A stretch of DNA of 64,000 nucleotides from Fodinibius salipaludis (GTDB lineage: Bacteria > Bacteroidota > Rhodothermia > Balneolales > Balneolaceae). The stretch spans positions 124,001 through 188,000 of the forward strand of contig NZ_NSKE01000003.1 of the NCBI RefSeq assembly GCF_002287075.1. Reading direction: 5' to 3'. Below, in pieces: positions 1-7,711 of the stretch; positions within the stretch are counted from its first letter, which is position 1; each line of letters starts with the position of its first letter. The translations under genes and the position numbers were made by a program. The notes beneath the pieces are model-generated. The model was not told the origin of the DNA and made no database searches. It saw only the letters and a list, made by a program, of their open reading frames with translations.

Positions 1-3
1 CAA

Positions 4-354
4 ATGAAAGAACCATTAGATCTTGAAAAATCAAAATCGATGATCATTGTCGAAATTATCGAATATGTCCCAGATTCGGTGGTGATTAAAACGATTATTA
101 AGAAGGCGACCGGTAATATCAATGTGGTCTCTTTTGATACCGGTGAAAAACTGGATGAGAAAACGTCTCCTTTCGACAAGTTTATACAGATTATTGATGG
201 GAAAGCGGAGATTATAATCGATGGGAAATCGAAACTCCTTGATACAGGGCAGTCAATAATCATACCGGCTCACGCACGTAATTCATATAAGGCAAACGAC
301 CGGTTTAAAATGATATCCACGGTAATAAAGAGTGGATATGAAGAGGTGAGCTGA
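4..354 (+). CDS. Small cupin-fold protein
   Basis: A 116-residue protein whose residues about 45-110 form one cupin barrel. The first cupin motif is degenerate: where the family usually has a His-Ser/His-x-Pro metal site before the glycine turn, this protein reads EKTSPFDKF, so one metal ligand is missing. The second motif (GQSIIIPAHARNSY, about 83-96) keeps its histidine. Small cupins of this kind are usually cytosolic, and their ligand is mostly unknown. The ATG at position 4 gives a full-length protein, although an upstream start outside the window cannot be excluded. A strong terminator follows at 370-410. The fold is confident; the function is not known. Confidence 0.75.
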   Translation: MKEPLDLEKSKSMIIVEIIEYVPDSVVIKTIIKKATGNINVVSFDTGEKLDEKTSPFDKFIQIIDGKAEIIIDGKSKLLDTGQSIIIPAHARNSYKANDRFKMISTVIKSGYEEVS

Positions 355-369
355 TGGATTTGGGTACAC

Positions 370-419
370 ATGGGAAGACGGGTGGAAAGAGAGAGCGCCG
401 GTCTTCCCATTTTAATTTT
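370..419 (+). terminator. Rho-independent terminator after the cupin gene
   Basis: The ten bases at 370-379 (ATGGGAAGAC) pair perfectly with 401-410. An inner GGTG/CGCC stem extends the hairpin, and the T-rich tract TTTAATTTT follows. It ends the cupin transcript. It also overlaps the longest possible reading frame of the next gene, which argues that the AraC-type gene starts further downstream. Confidence 0.8.
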
Positions 420-462
420 GAGTGTAAATGAACTAAAAACTAATGATGATCAATTGTTAAGT

Positions 463-1032
463 ATGGGATCTACAAAGCGGTATGTGAAATACATGGTGAG
501 TCTTAGGTGTAAAATGACAGTAAAAGAGGAACTTGAAAAAGCGGGCCTAAAATATGCTGTTTCGCCACACGGTGCCATAGAGTTTCTTGGAGAAACTACA
601 CCGACTCAGTTTGAGGAGCTGGATGAAGTGTTGTTGGCGTTGGGCTTAGAACTGCTTGATGAAAATGACAGTATGCTTATCGACCGCATCATAAACACTG
701 TGATTGAAGTGGTGCATGATTCCGATGAATTGCCCAACCTGAGTTTTGATGATATTATTGACAGAAGCCTTGGATCGGGAAGTGAATCGATATTAAAGAT
801 CTTTTCAGACGTAAAGGGGATCTCAATTATGCAATTCATCATCCTCCAGAAAGTAGATCGTGTAAAGGAGCTTCTGTTGTATGATAATCTGTCCCTGTCG
901 GAAATCTCCAAAAAACTTCGTTATAAAAATGAACATTACTTAATTGCTCAGTTCAAAAAGCATACCGGATTATCGCCCACCTACTTCAAGAAGTTGAGAA
1001 ATGAGCGCATGAGTGTTTTGCAGGAAGTATAA
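463..1032 (+). CDS. AraC-family transcriptional regulator
   Basis: A transcriptional regulator with a C-terminal AraC-type double helix-turn-helix (roughly the last 90 residues, including LSLSEISKKLRYKNEHYL and the closing LSPTYFKKLR). The N-terminal part has the segment YVKYMVSLRCKM typical of a Bacteroidota subfamily of short AraC regulators of about 185-190 residues. The frame is open from 370, but that ATG lies inside the terminator stem of the preceding gene. The start at 463 gives 189 residues and matches the family's usual N-terminus; 493 is an alternative. The target genes are unknown. The neighbouring cupin is a possible partner only by position. Confidence 0.8.
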   Translation: MGSTKRYVKYMVSLRCKMTVKEELEKAGLKYAVSPHGAIEFLGETTPTQFEELDEVLLALGLELLDENDSMLIDRIINTVIEVVHDSDELPNLSFDDIIDRSLGSGSESILKIFSDVKGISIMQFIILQKVDRVKELLLYDNLSLSEISKKLRYKNEHYLIAQFKKHTGLSPTYFKKLRNERMSVLQEV

Positions 1033-1245
1033 CTGCATAACTTATTCCGCGTTGTGGAGTTGAAATAATGTACCCCCTGAAAGAAGGTGTAGTGTTTCTT
1101 ATCAGTGTGCAAGTACTGGCTTTATAGCATTTAAGCTTAGCTCTATACCCATTTTCAATTTTCTAACGGTAACTATTTGCAAGAAATGTTAATTATATAT
1201 TAATCGGATATATTCAGTATCAAGAGAGACACATTGTAAATGGAT

Positions 1246-1263
1246 TTGCAGTGAGCACTGCAA
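1246..1263. promoter_or_regulatory. 18-bp palindrome, possible operator
   Basis: TTGCAGTGAGCACTGCAA has eight-base arms around a two-base centre. It lies 50 bp upstream of the MscS-type pseudogene in an otherwise AT-rich stretch (1033-1313). The bases just after it (CAAGAGTAT and then ATATCAAT) loosely resemble the Fnr-type promoter modules at 2874 and 4631. It could be a regulator binding site; the protein is unknown. Confidence 0.35.
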
Positions 1264-1313
1264 GAGTATATTATATGCATGAATATCAATTTTTGTTAAA
1301 GAATTAAAGATTC

Positions 1314-1929
1314 ATGCTCGAAAATATCTCCAAGTGGCTGGAAGATTTTGCCGTATCAGGTTCGTTGCCGAATATGTTTATCAGTACGGCCATTCTTATT
1401 CTTGTAACTATAATTTTGCGGTGGCTCTTTTCGAGATATATCCGCCGGAGCGTATCTTCCACGGAGCTTTGGCGTCGGTGGCTGGTTCAGTCGCGTAATG
1501 GATTACTTCTGTTACTCTTGTTGGGACTGCTCTTTATCTGGGGTGAAGAGCTTCGAACTCTCGCATTGTCTATCGTTGCAATTGTGGTGGCTTTTGTTGT
1601 AGCTACCAAGGAGCTGATTCTTTGCGTCACCGGATCTATATTCAAAGCCGGCGCGGGCTCATTTAATATTGGCGACCGGATACAGATCAAGGATTTTCGG
1701 GGCGACGTAATCGATCAAAAACCTGCTTGCCACAACGATCCTGGAGGTAGAACCTCGGGTTACCATCCAGGTTCCGGCCGCCGGTGAGATCCATCTGATC
1801 ATACGAATTCCCGTGAAGTCGGGGCAACGCAGCTTTATTGAGCAATCTATTATCTCGGAAGTATTAAGTAATAATGATTTCGCCGCAAAGAAAGAGTCTG
1901 AAGAAACCACCGATCAGACTAACCGATAG
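1314..1929 (+). pseudogene. Mechanosensitive channel (MscS family), frameshifted with an internal deletion
   Basis: The first 130 codons read as an MscS-type channel: three membrane segments, a pore-like segment (VATKELILCVTGSIFKAG) and the start of the beta domain (FNIGDRIQIKDFRGDVID). The run of five A after GATC at about 1713 then shifts the frame; the sister copy at 11724 has four A. Shortly after, CTGGAG joins directly to GTAGAACCTCGG, so about 270 bp present in the sister copy are missing. The tail from about 1750 to the TAG at 1927 matches the sister's C-terminus. The protein cannot be made as a functional channel. Confidence 0.85.
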
Positions 1930-1966
1930 ATTGTAGATTAGACAATGTTGCAAAAAGAAGTGAATG

Positions 1967-2887
1967 TCATTCTATAGGGGTTTTACCTTTGTTTTGATAT
2001 TCCTGTACTGCAATTATAATGATGGTGATTACAGTGATGGGTATTATGAAATAGAGCATCACCGTACTAAATAATGGCAAGGTCTCATGTTCGGTTGCGG
2101 CTAAGACAAGATACAGCGTATAGGCTGCATAGTAACAGATCAACAGCCCCCCCTTCCCACCTGTTAATGGTGCCGCCGGTAAAAAATATGGGCAGACAGT
2201 CAAATGCTACGGCAATCATAATGGGAATGTCGAAATGATAAATAGCTTCAGAGACTTCGATACCCGCCGGGGCAATTACTCCGGCAATTCCAAGTACGCC
2301 CATAATATTGAAAATATTGCTCCCTACGACATTGCCTACGGCTATATCCTGCTCACCCCGAATGGCTGCAATGATAGTCAAGCCAATAATCAGCTCGCTG
2401 ACGCCCAGATATTGCACAAAAGAAACCGCTCCGTCGACGAGCCAGCGCGAGCTGATAACTAATAATACAAGTCCCCCGGCAATGAACCCTATATTTTAAA
2501 GCCGATTGTTCTTGCCGGTATCTTTTTTTGGTTGAGGCTACGTTTTTCATCGGATGGGCCGTTGTGAGTACCGGTGTTTTTGCGTCCTTCGTAAATCAAA
2601 AATCCGAGGTATGCGGCAAGGCCCGCAAGCAGGATATAACCATCATACCGGCTGATATTTTGGTCCATCGCAAACAACAGGACGCCAACAGAAAGACCTA
2701 TCATCAGAGGGACATCAAGCCGAATCAATTGTTTTGAGACGCGCAGTGGCACAATCAATGCCGAAATACCGAGGATAAACAATACATTAAAAATATTACT
2801 CCCCACTACATTACCCAGTGCAATATTAGCCTGATCCGAAAGCGCAGACTTTACACTCACCGCAAGTTCTGGATTGATATATGTCAA
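1967..2887 (-). pseudogene. Na+/Ca2+ antiporter (CaCA family), multiple lesions
   Basis: Read on the minus strand, this is the C-terminal two thirds of a CaCA exchanger. Both copies of the signature VGSNIFN are visible, as are PELAVSVKSALS, YLGVSELIIGLTIIAA and a tail ending in VITIIIIAVQEY. Four kinds of damage are seen. The N-terminus including the first GTSxPE helix is gone. A frameshift lies near 2490. About 13 residues with the second GTSLPE ion-binding motif are deleted, since TIIAA joins straight to IRGEQD. Another frameshift lies at a run of seven C at 2147-2153. The 5' break falls in the promoter module at 2874. Confidence 0.85.
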
Positions 2888-2955
2888 GAGTATTTCCTGT
2901 TATATATCAATGGTGTTACTGTGAGGGTTCGCTATGTTATGCATGAACAAAATAG
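2874..2955 (+). promoter_or_regulatory. Fnr-type promoter module, copy 1 (upstream of yceI-like gene)
   Basis: TTGATATATGTCAA at 2874-2887 is a TTGA-n6-TCAA palindrome like Crp/Fnr-family boxes. The 39 bp from 2874 match 4631-4669 at 33 positions. A shared CGCTATGTT follows 18 bp later in both copies, then AACAAAAT. The palindrome lies about 92 bp before the start codon in both cases. A Crp/Fnr regulator gene lies between the two copies, so it is the obvious candidate ligand (inference). Confidence 0.6.
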
Positions 2956-2979
2956 TTTAACATCAAAATAATTTTTGCT

Positions 2980-3519
2980 ATGACTACTACAGCGAAAACT
3001 TTATGGAAAATTGATCCGGCGCACTCGGAAGTACAGTTCAAGGTGAAGCACCTGGTAATTTCGACGGTAACCGGAAGTTTCAGTTCTTACGATGGACAAA
3101 TTGAAGCCGACGGTGATAATTTTGAAAATGCTAAAGCGACATTTACTGCCGATATTGACAGTATTTCAACGAATAATGAAGATCGCGATCAGCACTTGAA
3201 GTCCGAGGATTTCTTTAATACTGAAGAATATCCAAAACTTAAGTTTGAGTCTACAAACTTTGAAAAAGTCGGAGACGGGGAATACAAAGTTACCGGAGAT
3301 TTGACAATCCGTGACGTAACCAAGGAAATTAAATTAGATGTTGTGCATGGTGGAACGGTCGGTGATCAATATGGTCAGACCAAAGCAGGATTTGAAGTCG
3401 AGGGCACCATAAACCGGAAAGAGTTTGGCCTAACATGGAGTGCCGTAACAGAAGCTGGAAACGTGGTTGTGGGAGATGAAATTAAACTGCAGCTGAATGT
3501 TCAATTTATTCAGAGCTAA
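2980..3519 (+). CDS. YceI-family protein, cytosolic form
   Basis: A 179-residue YceI-family lipocalin-like barrel. It begins directly with the family opening (WKIDPAHSEVQFKVKHLVIS) and has no signal peptide, so it should stay in the cytoplasm, unlike the second YceI at 6408. Family hallmarks are DRDQHLKSEDFFNTEEYPKL (about 68-87), VTGDLTIRDVTKEI and the terminal strand VVVGDEIKLQLNVQF. YceI proteins bind polyisoprenoid or other amphiphilic molecules; the role here is unknown. It is alone between the promoter module at 2874 and a terminator at 3549. Confidence 0.9.
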   Translation: MTTTAKTLWKIDPAHSEVQFKVKHLVISTVTGSFSSYDGQIEADGDNFENAKATFTADIDSISTNNEDRDQHLKSEDFFNTEEYPKLKFESTNFEKVGDGEYKVTGDLTIRDVTKEIKLDVVHGGTVGDQYGQTKAGFEVEGTINRKEFGLTWSAVTEAGNVVVGDEIKLQLNVQFIQS

Positions 3520-3548
3520 AGCACCGACTAACGTCCCCTACACATACC

Positions 3549-3586
3549 AAGCGGGTATTCTCTTCTGGAGGATATCCGCTTTTTTA
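3549..3586 (+). terminator. Terminator after the first YceI gene
   Basis: AAGCGGGTAT (3549-3558) pairs with ATATCCGCTT (3572-3581), with one G-T pair, and runs into six T. It lies 30 bp after the YceI stop codon. Confidence 0.75.
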
Positions 3587-3672
3587 TTTCCTGATAATTC
3601 CCTGTACATTTTCAAATATTCTTGATGGTTCATTGTGCATAAACGACCTGACAATCCCAAAGTTGATAACGA

Positions 3673-4248
3673 ATGTATCAGCAACTAAAAGAAAGTCTTC
3701 AGGAGCATGTCTCACTAACTGATGAGCAGTGGGAACTCTGCAAGAATAATTTTCGTCCGAAGCGAATGCTTAAACGGCAATTCCTGCTTCAAGAGGGAGA
3801 CGTTTGCCGGCAATTGACCTTTGTGGAGAAAGGAGCCTTATATTCATACTCTGTGGATTCAAAGGGTAACCAGCATGTTTTGCGCTTTGCCTTTGACGGC
3901 TGGTGGATTGCAGATCTGCAAAGCTTTTTTACTGATAATCCATCTACGCTAAACATCGAGGTGCTGGAAGATAGCGAGCTGCTGGTTCTGGATAGAAAGA
4001 ATCATGAAAAACTACTCGAGGAAATTCCCGCCTACGAGCGCTACCATCGTATCATCGTCGAAAATGCGTATGTAGCTCTGCAGAAGCGCGTTGAAAATGC
4101 ATTGGGACTTACGGCCGAAGAAAAATATGCCCGCCTGATTAAAGACAATCCCGAATTTATGAATCGCGTGCCTCTGAACCTGGTGGCTTCCTACCTTGGG
4201 ATGAGTCCCGAAACACTGAGCCGCGTTCGCGGGAATTTCAGTGGTTAG
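3673..4248 (+). CDS. Crp/Fnr-family transcriptional regulator
   Basis: A 191-residue regulator with an N-terminal cyclic-nucleotide-binding-type barrel (about 20-125, with FLLQEGDVCRQLTFVEKGAL) and a C-terminal winged helix cut to its recognition part (LNLVASYLGMSPETLSRVRG). This is the compact layout of the Bacteroidota Crp family of about 190 residues. No cysteine cluster for an iron-sulfur centre is present, so it is not an oxygen-sensing Fnr in the strict sense. Palindromes of the Crp/Fnr type sit in the promoters at 2874 and 4631, so this gene may control the YceI gene and the oxidoreductase pair around it (inference from position). Confidence 0.88.
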   Translation: MYQQLKESLQEHVSLTDEQWELCKNNFRPKRMLKRQFLLQEGDVCRQLTFVEKGALYSYSVDSKGNQHVLRFAFDGWWIADLQSFFTDNPSTLNIEVLEDSELLVLDRKNHEKLLEEIPAYERYHRIIVENAYVALQKRVENALGLTAEEKYARLIKDNPEFMNRVPLNLVASYLGMSPETLSRVRGNFSG

Positions 4249-4259
4249 ACAAAAAACGA

Positions 4260-4541
4260 CTATTTTAATACATCTTGGAGCGACTCGTCTCTTTCTATAA
4301 TTGACTTGGCAAACGGGCAGAGTGGAATTACTCTCAATTCATTTTCGCGAGCATAGTTCACCGCATGTTTAACTAACGCCTTTCCAATACTTTTGCCCCG
4401 CAGCTCATCGGAAACCTCGGTGTGATCAATGATAATCTTTGATTGTCCGGCTTCCGAGTAGGTTATTTTGGCTTTTATTTTACCGTCCTCTTCGATAAAA
4501 AAGGATCCTTTGCTTTCTCCTGTCTTGTGTTGAATATCCAT
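4260..4541 (-). CDS. Small GNAT-fold N-acetyltransferase (YjdJ type)
   Basis: A 93-residue protein of the short GNAT family (PF14542 type). The acetyl-CoA loop is visible as VSDELRGKSIGKALVKHAVNYA (split here as VSDELRGKSIG and KALVKHAV, about 42-65), followed by the typical RVIPLCPFAKSII. Such proteins lack the N-terminal half of ordinary GNATs, and their substrates are unknown. It points toward the Crp/Fnr gene and shares the region 4542-4733 with the divergent operon at 4734, so the palindrome at 4631 could also act on it. Confidence 0.85.
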   Translation of the reverse strand: MDIQHKTGESKGSFFIEEDGKIKAKITYSEAGQSKIIIDHTEVSDELRGKSIGKALVKHAVNYARENELRVIPLCPFAKSIIERDESLQDVLK

Positions 4542-4630
4542 AATAGTAAACCTGTAGTGTTATTATCACGATCTTAATATGGTAGGCAAAACATGTGGCA
4601 ATTAACAGTCATAATCTAATGCCCATATTA

Positions 4631-4710
4631 TTGATATATATCAAGAGTGTTTCCTACCACATATCAATGACAAGGGAGCGCCAGAGCGCTATGTTTGCAG
4701 TAACAAAATG
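4631..4710 (+). promoter_or_regulatory. Fnr-type promoter module, copy 2 (upstream of oxidoreductase pair)
   Basis: TTGATATATATCAA at 4631-4644 is a perfect 14-bp palindrome of the Crp/Fnr TTGAT-n4-ATCAA kind. The 39 bp to 4669 match copy 1 (2874-2912) at 33 positions, and the shared CGCTATGTT follows at the same 18-bp distance. The start codon of the next gene is 90 bp after the palindrome, nearly the spacing of copy 1. Confidence 0.65.
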
Positions 4711-4733
4711 AAACTGTAAACAGAGCAATCACT

Positions 4734-5456
4734 ATGCCCATCACAAAACAAACAATCGCTATTATTGGAGCTGGTGGAAATATGGGCTCTGCCATTGCAA
4801 AAGGTATTGCGGGAGGAAACTATCGTCTTCTTCTTTTTGACAGAGATCCTGACCAATTGGAGTCATTAATAGAGAAGATTCAACAGGATCATCCAAACGC
4901 TGATGTAGTACCTATAGATTGTGCCCACGAGTGCAGTTGGGAGGCCGATATTATTATTCTGGCCGTTCCACACCAGGCCGAAAAAGAAATAGCTGACAAG
5001 ATACGGGATGTAGCTACCCAGAAGATTGTGATTAGTATAGCCAATCCCGTGGAAGAGGATTTTAGCAAATTGACAACAACCTCGGACACAAGTGCAGCAG
5101 AAGAGCTGCAAGAATGGTTGCCACACTCCAAAGTCATCAAAGCGTTCAACACCACGTTTGCAGCTGATTTTCAGCAGCCGATCATCGATGGTAAGCAGGC
5201 CGATGCCTTTATTGCGGGCAATGAGAAGGAAGCATTACAATCCGTCATTGAACTTGTAGAAACAGTGGGATTCAACCCGATTATTGCCGGAGATTTGTCA
5301 GTAAGCGGCACGCTGGAACGTATGCAGTTGTTACTTATACAGCTTATGATCAGAAACAATGACGACTGGCTGGCCCCGTGGAATGTCACAGAGTGGGCAC
5401 CCGAACTTTCGGGTGATTCCACAGGGCTGGCCGGATGGAAGATTCTACGAAACTAA
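4734..5456 (+). CDS. NADPH-dependent F420 reductase-like oxidoreductase
   Basis: A 240-residue cytosolic protein with an N-terminal Rossmann fold. The dinucleotide motif IGAGGNMGSAIAKGIAGG lies at about 10-27, and the later part (ADIIILAVPH, KVIKAFNT) matches the NADP oxidoreductase coenzyme-F420-dependent family (PF03807 type). Bacterial members often have no F420 and act on unknown substrates. It follows the Fnr-type module at 4631 and is 36 bp upstream of the NmrA-like gene, so the two probably form one transcript. Confidence 0.8.
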   Translation: MPITKQTIAIIGAGGNMGSAIAKGIAGGNYRLLLFDRDPDQLESLIEKIQQDHPNADVVPIDCAHECSWEADIIILAVPHQAEKEIADKIRDVATQKIVISIANPVEEDFSKLTTTSDTSAAEELQEWLPHSKVIKAFNTTFAADFQQPIIDGKQADAFIAGNEKEALQSVIELVETVGFNPIIAGDLSVSGTLERMQLLLIQLMIRNNDDWLAPWNVTEWAPELSGDSTGLAGWKILRN

Positions 5457-5492
5457 ATCACACTTTTAAATGAACAACAAACAATTGACACT

Positions 5493-6350
5493 ATGATACT
5501 TGTCACTGGAGCAAACGGAAATTTAGGATCACAAACGATCGATTTTTTACTGGATAAAAATATTAATGAGGATATCGCCGGACTCGTCCGAAATGAAGAA
5601 AAGGGAGCGGAGTTAAAAGAAAAAGGCGTGGAAATAAGAATTGGCGATTATACGGATTATCCCTCTATCGAAGAGGCCGTTCAGGGAGTTAATACTCTGC
5701 TTTTGATTTCCTCGAGCACGCTGGAGGGACGAGCCCAACAGCACAATAACGTTATTGAAGCTGCGAAGAAAGGGGGTGTGCAGCAGATTTTTTATACCAG
5801 TATAGTGAAAGCGGAGGAAGAGTTGAGTCCGCTTTCACCGGATCATGCCAAAACCGAAAAGCTTATAAAGGAGTCCGGCATTCCCTATACAATTTATCGC
5901 AATGCATTCTATATGGAGTTTCTGCCTCTATTCTTGGGAGAAGCTATGGATACGGGCCAGTGGGCTTTCCCATCGGATGGGAACCCCATCAATTTGGCGC
6001 TTCGCTCAGAGATGGCCGAAGCCCTCGCTAACGGATTGGCTGATACCGAAAAACATGCAAACAGCATCTATGAAATTACATCAAATCAGGCTTACACTCT
6101 TGATGAAATTGCCAGTATGCTGAGTAAAGCGTCCGGCAAGGAAATCAACCATACCGATATCTCTGCTTCAGAATTTGAGCAAGGGTTGAACGAAGCAGGA
6201 TTGCCTGAAGAGCAGGTTGCCATGAGCGTAATGACGGCGCAAACATTTGTTAACGGTGGCCTTGATTTTACTTTTGATGACATGGAAAAGCTGCTCGGGC
6301 GCAAACCGACCGGACTCAAGACCTTTATAAAGCAATTTGTCGAACAATAG
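5493..6350 (+). CDS. NmrA-like / SDR-family NAD(P)-binding oxidoreductase
   Basis: A 285-residue atypical short-chain dehydrogenase of the NmrA/YtfG type. The N-terminal MILVTGANGNLGSQTIDFLL holds the GxxGxxG nucleotide motif, and the rest (TSIVKAEEELSPLSPDHAKTE, YRNAFYMEF) is typical of quinone-reductase-like members such as QorB/YtfG. These use NADPH to reduce quinones or act as redox sensors. It lies just downstream of the F420-reductase-like gene and just upstream of the exported YceI, fitting a small redox-response group. Confidence 0.85.
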   Translation: MILVTGANGNLGSQTIDFLLDKNINEDIAGLVRNEEKGAELKEKGVEIRIGDYTDYPSIEEAVQGVNTLLLISSSTLEGRAQQHNNVIEAAKKGGVQQIFYTSIVKAEEELSPLSPDHAKTEKLIKESGIPYTIYRNAFYMEFLPLFLGEAMDTGQWAFPSDGNPINLALRSEMAEALANGLADTEKHANSIYEITSNQAYTLDEIASMLSKASGKEINHTDISASEFEQGLNEAGLPEEQVAMSVMTAQTFVNGGLDFTFDDMEKLLGRKPTGLKTFIKQFVEQ

Positions 6351-6407
6351 TTTATACAACAATTGTACCTAAATAATCATAAATCAATACACTAATACTT
6401 AACCATC

Positions 6408-6986
6408 ATGAAAAAGTTAACTTTCATTTTTTTCCTCTTAATTCTACCAATCAGCGTTTTTGCCCAGGATACTTGGGTAGAGGATCCTGCGCACTCAAAG
6501 CTCGGCTTTACGGTAACCCACTTGGGTATTGCTGATGTTCCCGGGTATTTTGGAGATTACGATGTTACCATTGAAGCCTCTGAAGAAGATTTCAGTGATG
6601 CCAAGGTAGAACTCACTGTGCAAACGGCTTCTATCGATACCCGCGTGAAAAAGCGCAATAATCACCTGAAAAGTCCTGACTTCTTTAACGTGGAAAAATA
6701 TCCGACGATGACATTTAAGAGTACGGGTATTAAGGAAATTGCTGATGACAAATACGAGCTAACCGGCGATCTGACTCTGCTTGGGATAACCAAGCCGGTA
6801 ACTGTAACCATGTTGTATCGCGGAAATATCCAAAATGATATGACGAATGGTGCTCTTAAATCAGGTATTCAAATCACCGGTACCATCGATCGGTCGGAGT
6901 TTGATCTCGGAGGAGATTTCCCGCCGCCCATGATCAGTAATCAGGTACGCATCAAAGCCGACGGTGAGTTTACGCTAAAAAAATAA
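6408..6986 (+). CDS. YceI-family protein, exported form
   Basis: A 192-residue YceI-family protein with a signal peptide (MKKLTFIFFLLILPISVFAQ, cleavage probably after residue 19), so it should work in the periplasm. The mature part starts with the family opening WVEDPAHSKLGFTVTHLGIA and has KRNNHLKSPDFFNVEKYPTM. It is clearly a paralogue of the cytosolic copy at 2980. YceI proteins carry isoprenoid-type ligands in a long barrel; the ligand here is unknown. A terminator follows at 7012. Confidence 0.92.
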   Translation: MKKLTFIFFLLILPISVFAQDTWVEDPAHSKLGFTVTHLGIADVPGYFGDYDVTIEASEEDFSDAKVELTVQTASIDTRVKKRNNHLKSPDFFNVEKYPTMTFKSTGIKEIADDKYELTGDLTLLGITKPVTVTMLYRGNIQNDMTNGALKSGIQITGTIDRSEFDLGGDFPPPMISNQVRIKADGEFTLKK

Positions 6987-7011
6987 GACCCCTTTTAAGG
7001 GCGATGTATAA

Positions 7012-7036
7012 GGCCCCGATTATTGTCGGGGTCTTG
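7012..7036 (+). terminator. Terminator after the exported YceI gene
   Basis: GGCCCCGA (7012-7019) and TCGGGGTC (7026-7033) form a stem with a six-base loop, followed by a short TTG tract. It separates the YceI gene from the VOC gene. Confidence 0.65.
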
Positions 7037-7059
7037 TAGATCTCCATCAAAGAAAACTG

Positions 7060-7557
7060 ATGATTATGAACAAGGATTACAAAACACCAGCCAATACACG
7101 TATTGGACATATTCATCTTCAGGTATCAAATTTGGACCGGGCCTTGGAGTTTTACCGCGATCTGCTTGGTTTTGAACTGACGACCATGTACGGCAAAAAT
7201 GCGGCTTTTCTGTCGGCCGGCGGATACCATCACCATATTGGTCTCAATACGTGGCATAGCAAAGGCGGACCGCCCGCGCCGCGCAATAGCGCCGGCTTGT
7301 ATCATACCGCTTTTTTGTATCCCACGCGGAAAGACTTGGCCGAAGTTCTTCAGCGCCTCATCGATGAAGGATATCCCATCAGCGGCGCCAGTGATCACGG
7401 CGTTTCTGAAGCCATCTACCTGGAAGACCCGGATGGCAATGGAGTAGAACTATATTGCGATCGTCCCCGTGAGGAATGGGAATACACCGAAGATGGCTCA
7501 GTCAAGATGGTCAGCAAGCCGCTTGAGGTGCAGGATCTGCTCAGTGAGTTTGATTAA
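7060..7557 (+). CDS. VOC-superfamily (glyoxalase/extradiol dioxygenase-like) protein
   Basis: A 165-residue protein of the vicinal oxygen chelate fold. Likely metal ligands are the His of IGHIHLQVSNLDRALEFY (near residue 19), the His of GLYHTAFLYPTRKDL and the Glu of GNGVELYCDRP, the pattern of catechol-2,3-dioxygenase (CatE)-like proteins. One half of the usual two-module extradiol dioxygenase is present. The start is ATG at 7060 or, two codons later, at 7066. The substrate is unknown; its place next to oxidoreductases suggests detoxification (weak inference). Confidence 0.85.
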   Translation: MIMNKDYKTPANTRIGHIHLQVSNLDRALEFYRDLLGFELTTMYGKNAAFLSAGGYHHHIGLNTWHSKGGPPAPRNSAGLYHTAFLYPTRKDLAEVLQRLIDEGYPISGASDHGVSEAIYLEDPDGNGVELYCDRPREEWEYTEDGSVKMVSKPLEVQDLLSEFD

Positions 7558-7560
7558 AAC

Positions 7561-7711
7561 CACTTTTTAATCATAAACCCCATCCTCCTAACCTCCCAGC
7601 CTTCGCCGAAGCTCTTGTATCTATGGTAGCCTTATTTTCTAAAGGCTCTGCGCAGGCAGGCTTCTCCAAGGAAGAATTCATTTAGGGGCTAAACTGATGA
7701 TAAGGCCGAAA
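7561..7711. other. Non-coding stretch with a small palindrome
   Basis: No reading frame is supported here. AGCCTTCGCCGAAGCT (about 7599-7614) is nearly self-complementary, and the bases after it (GCGCAGGCAGGC) look like intergenic repeat debris. No function can be assigned. Confidence 0.3.

Noticed and set aside
370-462. N-terminal extension of the AraC-type gene
   Set aside because: It overlaps a strong terminator hairpin and does not match the family's N-terminus.
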